Origin: Sporobolomyces roseus
Taxonomy: Eukaryota > Basidiomycota > Microbotryomycetes > Sporidiobolales > Sporidiobolaceae
Length of the DNA stretch: 64,000 nucleotides
Reading direction: 5' to 3'
NCBI GenBank assembly: GCA_016617785.1
Contig: JADILM010000012.1
Location: forward strand, 248,001 to 312,000
Part shown: in pieces, positions 56,235 to 64,000 of the stretch
How positions within the stretch are numbered: position 1 is the stretch's first letter
How the letters are laid out: the number at the start of each line of letters is the position of its first letter
Made by a program: the position numbers and the translations under genes
The notes under the pieces: generated by a model
Databases searched by the model: none
What the model saw: only the letters and a program-made list of their open reading frames with translations
What the model was told of the DNA's origin: nothing

Positions 56235-57675
56235 TCAAATCGACAAACGAGAGACGGGTGCGAAAGCTGAGGATGTCTTCTTCCTAGACCTCGACGAGAG
56301 CGACCAGGTCTTGCTCTGTTGGAGTCCGGAGCTGCATAAGTCAGCAGCGATGCCCGGAAGTGTGTCGCTACGACGAGTTTGGAGGTGGAATGGGGAAACT
56401 CCTAGATACTCGTTACAAGAGTCTTCGTGCCGCTGGAGACCAGGGGCTAGAAGCTTGGAGTAGTGTGTGGCGATCTTGATCGAGTTTGCGTATTTGACGA
56501 AAGGTTTGTCAGGAAAGCGAGCGACGAAGTTGGCATTCGTTCGATAACGCTCGTCGACTGTTTTCATCATTTCCTCGGACTGAGATTCAGAATCAGCTTG
56601 AATTAGACAAGACTGAAGAACAGTGGATGACCTTGGACGAGAGAAGACGAGACAAACTGACGAGAGAGCGAATGAGACGGAAATCGTTTGCAAGCAGAAT
56701 GCCATGCGGAGTCATCGCGAGTAGCAGTGCATATACGTCATGGGCTTCGCAAGGAAGTTCAAGAGTGTTTCCGGAGAAGCACGCGATGTCTGCATGGGAG
56801 TGAGGGATTAGTCGGGAACTCAATCTCCTCTCTTGAGTGAAACTTACGGTAGTGCAAGATGCGAGCGTGATTCTTGAGGGCGTCGTCACTTCCCTTCTCG
56901 CTCAAGTCCAGGACTTTTACAAGCATTCTAGCGACTTCATGGGAGAGAAAGATCCGGATCAGTATCGTCACCTGCGGCGGAAATCGACGAATTGAATTCC
57001 CTACCTCTTTCAACTGCAAAGAAGGCTTTGGTGTGAGTGTGACACAGACTGAGACTAAGCTGAAAGGCCGAACTCACACTCATCTTCAGCTCGACATCCC
57101 CCCGATTCTTTCTGATCCTTTTCCAAAGCGAGCTCGAGGCATTTCGTTTTCTTTCCAAAGGCAGTCGTTCAGCTTGAGCTTTGATCATACGAGGCCAACA
57201 CGCACCTGTTTGAATACTCGCTCGTGACAGCTGAGCATTGTTTGTCCTTCACGGGTTGTCGTGTAATCGTTCCATTGTACAACGAGCGATTTTGCTAGCT
57301 GTCTCAAGGCGTCTGGATCCGATCGATCTTTGAGACGACATGTGACGATTGAGTACCTTCAATAGATTGATGGAAGAGCTTGGCTCACGCTGATTGAAAG
57401 CTGCTTGGAGAGAGCTCGAAATTCCAGCGAAATGCTCAACGTCGACCTCTTTGTTGAAGGCCGACACCTCCTTTTGTACTGTCATTGCCCACTGTCAGCT
57501 TTGTGTGTGATTGAGATGATCGGTACCTACTCATCAGCTCTGTGATGTGATTCAGGAGATTAGCGTCGAGATATTGAAAGGCGAAAAAGTCGAGATGCGA
57601 ACCTAGCCTATCCTTGATTTGCTGAGCCCGGGTCTCATTCTCCTCTGTCAGAGTTTCCGCTATAAGTTTCTGCAT
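56235..57675 (-). CDS. orphan 342-residue helical protein
   Basis: Six exons (57531-57675, 57389-57478, 57206-57327, 56848-57013, 56662-56789, 56235-56612) join to 343 codons with every phase agreeing, which supports a real gene. It starts MQKLIAETLTEENETRAQQI. Recognisable segments are HFAGISSSLQAAFNQH, DPDALRQLAKSLVVQWN, SHEVARMLVKVLDLSEKG, HDVYALLLAMTPHGILL and VKYANSIKIATHYSKLL. It is mostly amphipathic helix with no signal or membrane segment; the LAKSLVVQWN stretch faintly recalls TFIIS N-terminal helices, too weakly to name. A 63-nt stretch in exon 1 has GT-AG ends and an internal CTAAT, so it could be an in-frame intron. Function unknown. Confidence 0.6.
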
Positions 57676-58062
57676 GGCGGGTCCGTAGAAAGAGAGGGAA
57701 ACAAGAAGAGGAAAGAAAAGCGAGAGCACGCCGGCAGCCGAGCTCCGAGTGATTCCACGGCTCGGGAATAGGGAAAACTGCTAGCGACCGATCGTCGACG
57801 ATTCGTCAGCTTCGTCGAGTAGGAAGGAAAGAGAGGAAGCGGAAAGAGCACTCACGAGGTGTCAACGGGAACGCAGAAACGTCAAACATGAGCTCGAAAA
57901 TCGGTCAAGCGAGAAGCTACAAAGCGTTGGAGAGGTGGAAGAAACAGAGGAGAGCGATGCATGTTGAGAGTAGGAACCTGAGCAAGCGTGAGACTGACAC
58001 TGAGCGTTACAGGCGTATCTTTCCTCAAAGGTAATATTGATTTTCGACAATACTCAATTTCC

Positions 58063-59623
58063 TCATTCCTTCTTGAGTCTCAAGGTCAAAGCATAGCATT
58101 CTCCTTCTCCGTCAACTTCTACTTCCTGCATTCTAACCTTGAAGCACTCGAGCTTTCCTCTATCAATCCTTTCCTTCAAATCGATCTCGAGAACGGGTAG
58201 ATTGACCTCGAGTTCCTTCGCATATTCGAGAGCAGCATTGTAAAGCCACTGGTACCAGTAGAAGTAGAGATAGCCGATTCCTCTGTTGTAGTATTCGATG
58301 AGTCGACGGCGGAATGCTTGACGAACAGTTTGGAAATTCGTCGAAATGTCGATGGCCGATTCCCTCATAAACCTTTCCATATTCTCCACGAGTTCCACCG
58401 CTTCCATCAGGTCCAATCCAGCCACCATCTCCCTTACTGGAGGTCGTTCCGACTCTCCAATCTCCGTGAAAGAATCGGGTTTGTAAAGGAGTTCGATTCC
58501 GTTTCCCTCTTCATCCCAATGCTCCTCTCCGTGCTCCAACACCGCGTTGTTGAGATCGATGGTCGCGCCAACCTTGACTAGATCGAATTCGATCCGAAGC
58601 TTTCGCAAGTAGCGGAGACGCTGAGGACCTCCGAAGAGTGTAAGGAGTTTGGAAGGCAATGATATGAGGACGAGGCTGAGGTCAACAAGATGTTGGAGGG
58701 AGAGAAGCTCATCCTCATAGTCGTGAGGAAGGAAGGTTCTGTCGAGGTGTATTTCTCGAAGCGATGATGAGAAACGAGGAAGAAGCTTGTCGAGAGGTTT
58801 CGTGAGAAACAATGTCGGTTCGAAATCGGATTTGAGACGGAGAATACGGAGGGAAGGGGCGAGCTTCGAGATGATAGAGGGGATAGCGTCGTACTCCGAC
58901 TGTGATGTGCAGACAAGATCGAGTTTGACGATCACCGCTGAAGGGAAGAAGGCAAGGAATTGTAAAGGTGCGAAGAACGACAAGCGTGGACGTTGAGGGG
59001 TGGTGATCGCTAGTGCCGTTACTTGTAGAGCACTGGGAGTGTTGTAGATATGTGATGCAAAGCTTACGTCCATCAAGTCGACAGTACGGAGGGAGGGAAT
59101 CTTGCTCAACCAGATGACGACTGAAGCTGGTCGGTAGCCGTGAAGGGTGAGCTTTTGGAGGTTTGCAAAGTGTCCGAAGTCGAGTCCAACGTCGAAGAAG
59201 GTCGTTGTATCGTAGTAAGGACCAATCTCGAGTTCAGCCGGTGATAGTTTCGACATCACGCGGCGAACGAAATCAAAACTCGTCTTCCTTGGGTTGAAGA
59301 GACCCCTCCAAGTGGCTCCTCTCGTCAAGGCGGCTTTTGAGGGTTGAGCATCGATAGTCGCGGCGAAGATCTGGAATTGCGTGAACGAATCGAACTTGAG
59401 GTAGCGATAGAGAGCCCTCTCATGAGATGGAAGGAGCCATTTCGAAGGAGGGACTGAGCATAGCTTGTAGGAGCATGCTGCGAGGTCAAAGATGTCGTCT
59501 AGGAGTTCAGGAGGGAGTTGAGAGAGTCGATCAATCTGAGGACGGGGAAAAGGAGTAAGCGAGTGGACTACGAGAGGGAGTCGATCTGCTTACTTTCGGA
59601 GTATCTTTGAGCACTATAGACAT
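58063..59623 (-). CDS. F-box-like leucine-rich protein, family B, intact
   Basis: Two exons (59594-59623 and 58063-59535) give 500 residues without a break. Exon 1 encodes MSIVLKDTPK; exon 2 opens with the F-box IDRLSQLPPELLDDIFDLAA. The body contains leucine-rich strands (FANLQKLTLHGY, IPSLRTVDLMDVSF, LQFLAFFPSAVIVKLDLV, LRYLRKLRIEFDLV) and a conserved C-terminal block NFQTVRQAFRRRLIEYYNRG, then LPVLEIDLKERIDRG and a closing LTLRLKKE. This block is shared by the decayed copies at 28.6 and 61.8 kb and gives the reference frame for judging them. SCF adaptor function is inferred from the F-box; the C-terminal block is not one I know elsewhere. Confidence 0.75.
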
Positions 59624-59732
59624 TGTTTCAAGCTGTTCTAGTTGAGTCTACAAAGTCGTAGTGAAGAGTAGGAAGGAGAGAGGAATTCGATTTCGAGGGT
59701 TGACCTCCTCCACTCCCCTGCAACGACTCAAG
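59624..59732. promoter_or_regulatory. 109-bp divergent promoter between family B and family A genes
   Basis: The two ATGs are 109 bp apart. The family B side contains AAGCTGTTCTAGT and TAGTGAAGAGTAGGAAGG, both repeated at the same distance upstream of the copies at 30.3 and 63.3 kb. Conservation in non-coding DNA suggests a functional or recently duplicated promoter. Confidence 0.55.
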
Positions 59733-61124
59733 ATGGACAAGCTACCTCTAGAACTACTACAGATGATCTCAGGTATGCCCAGAAGGATTTGCTCGCGTAC
59801 CCCATCCCCTATTGACGTTCTCGTTCCCTAGATCTCATCGAAGAAGATTCAGGTCCCTACACTCGTCAAGGCGTTGTAGCTGCACTCAGTCGAGTGAACA
59901 AACACTTCTATTCCATCTACGTATCGGAATTGTACCTCAAACCTATCTTGACGAGTGAGAAACAAGCGATGAGATGGGGAAGAAGCTACGCCTCGAGAGT
60001 CAACCCTTGGACTGTAATGGCGGGTGAAGATGCGTTGAGAGACGTCATTGTACCTATGTCGGTAAGGAGAACGATTCCTACCCCACCTTCGATAACCGAG
60101 CGAGATTGACAAATTCGTCGTTTGTCAGGTTACCTTCTCGTTCGAATCTCCTTCTAGCGACGAGTCAACCTCGACGACGACTCTCCTACCTCATCCCATC
60201 AGCTCTTCGATCTGCGTCTCGACTCCCTTCACCGCATTCTTCTTCCGACATCTCACTTCTTTTGCCGTTTCGACCCTCTCTCCTATCGCCGAAGAAACCC
60301 TAGCTAGTCTCTTTGGTCCCGGTAAACTCAATCGCAAGACTTTACGCCATCTTTCGCTCTGCGCCAAGGAACAGAACAGAGTCGTCAATTTCTTACTCGA
60401 AGGAATCATGCATCTCGAATACGAAGGATGGGTCGGATCCCTTGAGGAGGCATCGAGTGATGCAGCGACAGAGCAGCTCGAAGATTGGGAAAAGCGCGAA
60501 GAGGAGATATCTGAGATATCGGATGAAGAGTGGGAGAGACGCGATGAGATTGGACGGCAGAAAGCGCTGCTCAACTACGCTATTTACAAAGAATGGGATC
60601 AGAGAGGCGGATCACATCTTTTCGACATCCTCAATACGTCGTGCAGCTCAGATTACCCGTTTCAGCGGTTGAAGACCCTCACTATTCAAGTTGACGAGGA
60701 ATCAGAATGGTTCCTCATCTTTTGCACCGATTCGTTTTCTTCTCTTCGCTTACTCAAGCTATCGGGCATTTGTTGCGAGCTTGAAGGTCTCAGGTACATC
60801 ACCTCGAACTGGCGATACTCGATCAGTCAGTACGTCCGAGATCTCAGGTTCGCAGCCCCGTCAGTCTCACTGATGCTTTCCCCATGCAGTCGTTCAGGAC
60901 GTCTCATTCCGCCCAAGACCAGCGACAAATTCCGTCTCTATGCCGACGATTCATCTGTCTTGCCTGAGCAGGACTGGGTAGCGTTATCAATTCGAGGCAA
61001 CGATAACGTCAACGAGAAACGGTATCGAGGACCGCATCTGGATACGCTCGATCTCTCGGATTTGCGGTTGATCACTCATCCAGAAGCGGCTCGCGAGAAG
61101 AGGAGGAAGTTGAGGAATGCTTAA
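59733..61124 (+). CDS. F-box-like protein, family A, intact
   Basis: Three exons (59733-59772, 59832-60061, 60129-61124) give 421 residues in phase. It begins MDKLPLELLQMISDLIEED, a short F-box, then VVAALSRVNKHFYSIYVSEL, matching the same region in the copies at 11.2 and 25.6 kb. The middle is acidic (SLEEASSDAATEQLEDWE and following Glu/Ser runs) and the C-terminal half is leucine-rich (FSSLRLLKLSGICCELEG), closing with HLDTLDLSDLRL, the family's terminal motif, and a basic tail. Sequence outside the F-box and end motif diverges strongly between family members. Substrate recruitment to an SCF ligase is a reasonable but unproven role. Confidence 0.7.
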
Positions 61125-61281
61125 TGAATCGGAGTTGTTGCTGTCTGTCACCTTCTGAATTCGCTTGTTTCGTGAAACGAAGAAACGTTGTACATTCTAT
61201 CAGATTGTCAATGCAACACAAGCTCAAGCAGAGAATGACAGTAACCGAATCTATACATGCGGGGAACCCCAACTCAAACCC

Positions 61282-61575
61282 TCAACGAGACAGTCTCACT
61301 CCAACCCGTTTCTTCTCTTTCTGCTCCTCCTCGATGACCTCCGCGTCGATGACATCGATAGTCGAGTTTGACCCCTTGTATTCTGAGCTACTTCCAAGCT
61401 TGAACCAGAGGAAGCAAACGATGAGACCGGCGAGACCGAGCATGGCGAAACAAGTCCAGTTTCCCATGAGGTGGCGAGGACTGTCGGTCGAAGGGAAGAG
61501 GAAAGGAGCGACTGCGCCAGCAGCGTTAGCGATAGCGATAAATCCTCCAGTAGAAGTGAAAGCAGGATGCAGAGG
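61282..61575 (-). pseudogene. C-terminal fragment of an MFS transporter
   Basis: The minus-strand frame ends with a pattern typical of the last part of Dal5/allantoate-permease-type major facilitator proteins: GGFIAIANAAGAVAPFLFP, SPRHLMGNWTCFAMLGLAG, a final membrane helix LIVCFLWFKLGSSSEYKG, and an acidic cytosolic tail. An AG acceptor-like site precedes the GGFIA segment. The upstream DNA does not encode the remaining ten or so helices before the family B copy begins at 61784, so the gene is truncated to its last exon. Confidence 0.5.
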
Positions 61576-61783
61576 GTGAGACCACAAATCGAAACGAGAT
61601 AGTGTAGAAAACGAACTCAAATGGAGAGACGCTGACCACGAAGGTCGATGCGAAGCAAAGTAGGGCACACAGCGAACGTCCGCAGCGACGCGAGTAGTAA
61701 AAGCGTTTCGATTCCTATCTTCCCTGTTCATCTTCGTCAAACAAGCTATTCTTTCTTTCATCCCTCGTTCACTCGATTTCTCC

Positions 61784-63328
61784 TTACTTCTTCTTGCGTC
61801 TCAAGTTCAAAGCATAACATTTCTTTCCTCCGTCAATCTCGACATCCTTCATCCTGACTTTGAACCATTCGAGATGCTCCGTTTCGATTTCATCCTTCAA
61901 ATCAATTTCGAGAGTGGGTAGATCGAGCTGATACGACTTTGCCATTGCCTGAGCCTCTTCGATCCTCCAAGTACAACCGTAGAAGTAGTAGTGTCCGATC
62001 CCTCGGCTGAAGAACTCGACGAGATGACGACGGAAACCTTGACGAACGGTGTCGAGGTTGGTAGAGACTACGATGTCCGCTTCCCTCGCCATCTTCTCCA
62101 CCTTCATTGCCAGTTCCATACCTTCCTCAAAATCATCACCGAAAGGTAGCTTCCAATAGTACATGTCGGAGATCGATTCACAGTGATCGAGGAGCATGAC
62201 TCCGTTCCTATCTTCGTCGCAATGCGCATCCCTCCTTTCACACACTGCGTAATCTATATCGAGATATTCTCCGAGTTCGAGCGGGACGAATTCCAGGGAG
62301 AGCTTCTGAAGATGGCGGAGACGTTGAGGACCTCGGAGAAGATGGACGAGTTCGGGATACAAGTTTTCGAGAACGAGGCTGAGTTCGACCAGGTGATGGA
62401 GTGCGAGGAGATGTTTGTGGATGTCGTCCGAAAGGAGCTTGTCGTCGAGATGGAGCTCGCGGAGGAAGGGGAAGAGCGGGAGAACATCGTCGATTGGTTC
62501 CGAGGAGACGTATCCGCCTCTCAGGCAGACCTCGAGACGAAGTTTTCGAAGGGCGGGAGTGAGCTGGGTGAGGATGGAGCGGAGAGATCCATACTCCGAT
62601 TCATGAAAGCAGAGGAGGTCGAGTTGGACGATAGCGGCAGAGGGGAAGAAGGGGAGAATCGAAATCGGAGAAGTGAAGGGTAAGCCACGTTGAGTGCGAA
62701 AGCTAGTGTAGTCGATTTGCGTGACTTGTGGAGCTTTGGCCATCGAGGCGTCCGCTGCGAAGGATACTTCCGAGAGCTTCACCATGTGAAGAGACGAGAA
62801 ACCCCTCATCGTGGCGACGACCATATTCGAATGATTACCGAAGAGACTGCAGACTTGTAGATTTGAGTAGTGAGCCTTCGAACTTGCCTGTAGGAGGAGC
62901 ACGGCCGGAGAGATTCCGTTGCGTGAGCCGAATTCGAGTCGAGATGGGGAAAGAGCGGAGACGATTCGTTCGAGAGCTGGAAAGTAACGCGTTTGTCGCG
63001 GAAGTTGATGATGAGACTACCCTTCGCGAGCGAAGTCACCTTGGCTCGATGCTTGTCGAATGTTTTGATGAATCGCTGGAACTGAGGGAAAGTTCCGAAT
63101 GAGGTATCGGTACAGAGCCTTGTCGTGAAATGGACGTAGAGACTTCGAAAGTGGGACTGCACATAGCTCGTAGGAGTATGCTGCGAGGTCGAAGATGTCT
63201 TCTAGGAGTTCGGGAGGGAGTTGAGAAAGTCGATCGATCTGAAGAAGGAGAAAGGGAGTGAGCGAGTGGAGGAAGAGAGGGAGTCGATCTACTTACCTTG
63301 GAAGTATGCTTGAGCACTACAAAGATCC
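61784..63328 (-). pseudogene. F-box-like protein, family B copy, start lost and N-terminus broken
   Basis: Exon 1 (about 63299-63328) aligns with the intact copy but reads ATC TTT GTA GTG CTC where that copy has ATG TCT ATA GTG CTC, so the start codon is gone. Exon 2 opens with IDRLSQLPPELLEDIFDLAA, then after KALYRYL it has lost 2 nt relative to the intact copy. Homology runs in another frame (FGTFPQFQRFIKTFDKH) for about 25 codons and returns to the original frame past a TAG. Beyond this, more than 370 codons are open to the stop, including VSTNLDTVRQGFRRHLVEFF and LPTLEIDLKDEIETE. A shorter protein from an internal ATG remains possible. Confidence 0.7.
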
Positions 63329-64000
63329 TTCCAAGCTGTTCTAGGTGATTCTCGAGAGTTGTAGTGAAGAGTAGGAAAGACTTTAAAAAGAAAGAGAATC
63401 ACATTTTCTGGCTCTTGCTAACACCTCGAGATGACTACTCGACCTATTCGTACACAATCAGAGATCCTATCAATATATCAGACATCAAGCAAGCCCGCTC
63501 AAGACTCGCGCAACTCGAAGCGGAACTCGCTTCTCTCTTTTGCTCAATTTCATCTCGAAATCTCTCGACTTCTTCAACAACAGCATCAAAGGACATGGGA
63601 GATGGATGAACGGGACACAGCTCAGTGCTGCTCAGGCTAGGAGAGTACAAAAGGTACAGGAGACGGATGAGGGCTAGTTTTAGCGGTTGACTCGGTTCGC
63701 ACCTTTCCACTTCCTCTCCTCTCACTCCCGTTTAGTTCCTCAACTATGGCCAAGGCGTAGGCTACTCTCTGATTCTCCCATGCTCCCTCGCTCAATTCAA
63801 ATGGACCTGCCGATCGCGTATTCTGATCAATCGTAGTTTCGTCCTCCTCGCGCTTCGTCGCTTTCTCTCCTTTCGCTCGTTCTCGTTCCCTGCTTCGTCG
63901 ATGTGTCAGATTTACGACTTCTTCTCTCTGCTTGATGCCGCCACCGCTTCCCTTGCTGCCACGCTCTCTGCTTTCCATGCTTTCGTGTGCAGATCCGCGC
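63329..64000. repeat. upstream flank duplicated from/with 30.3-31.0 kb
   Basis: This flank matches 30302-30963 in order and spacing: ATGACTACTCGACC, the helical-frame segment RLAQLEAELASL, CAACAACAGCATCAAAGGACATG, GGTACAGGAGACGGATGAGGG, and a downstream pyrimidine-rich coding-like stretch. The match runs to the window edge, so the block continues outside. Confidence 0.65.

Noticed and set aside
57010..57205. Open frame with basic residues (ERLPLERKRNASS) between exons 3 and 4 of the 56-57.7 kb gene
   Set aside because: No donor/acceptor pair gives consistent phase with both neighbours; direct joining of exons 3 and 4 does.

Overview
This window is nuclear DNA from an intron-rich fungus, most likely a basidiomycete. 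The evidence is the gene architecture: about five short (50-90 nt) GT-AG introns per gene, very short intergenic spaces, and genes on both strands. The gene content agrees: a Clp1 (clampless)-like protein, a Rua1-C-terminal-type regulator, an RPAP3-type protein, Hen1 and a Cwf19-type spliceosome protein. I cannot fix the genus. I resolved about 30 protein-coding loci by splicing them by eye; where an exon chain is given, its phases add up to a whole number of codons unless I say otherwise. Junctions were placed by hand and may be off by a base.

Layout, 0-25 kb: an RPAP3-like R2TP cochaperone (5' truncated), a Clp1-like developmental protein with a long empty upstream region, CWF19, a coiled-coil protein, a frameshifted F-box-like gene, SWD2/WDR82, V-ATPase subunit d (VMA6), dephospho-CoA kinase, a Rua1-type zinc regulator, a Ych1/Ibp1-type rhodanese phosphatase divergent from a nitronate monooxygenase, and a secreted beta-trefoil-like protein.

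Layout, 25-46 kb: F-box-like copies of two local families (A and B), a class I methyltransferase, an orphan 300-residue protein, a TMEM19/DUF92 membrane protein divergent from HEN1 (small-RNA 2'-O-methyltransferase), a BTB protein, a C2H2 protein in which every finger is split by an intron at the same place, an enoyl-CoA isomerase/hydratase ending in a peroxisomal signal, an intronless F-box/LRR gene, and a Ca3427-type periplasmic-binding-like protein.

Layout, 46-64 kb: TRM1 with an apparent mitochondrial alternative start, an AIFM2-like FAD oxidoreductase, a bZIP factor divergent from a DHH phosphoesterase that carries a PCNA-binding-like tail, an alpha/beta hydrolase, an orphan 342-residue protein, then an F-box cluster: an intact family B gene, an intact family A gene sharing a 109-bp promoter with it, an MFS transporter remnant, and a decayed family B copy.

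Most genes are conserved housekeeping genes with no operon-like logic. The dynamic part is the F-box-like complement: seven loci in three groups, only three or four of which look intact. Two family B copies and their upstream flanks (28.6-31.0 kb and 61.8-64.0 kb) are copies of one block that has decayed independently. I found no rRNA, tRNA, transposon or CRISPR.
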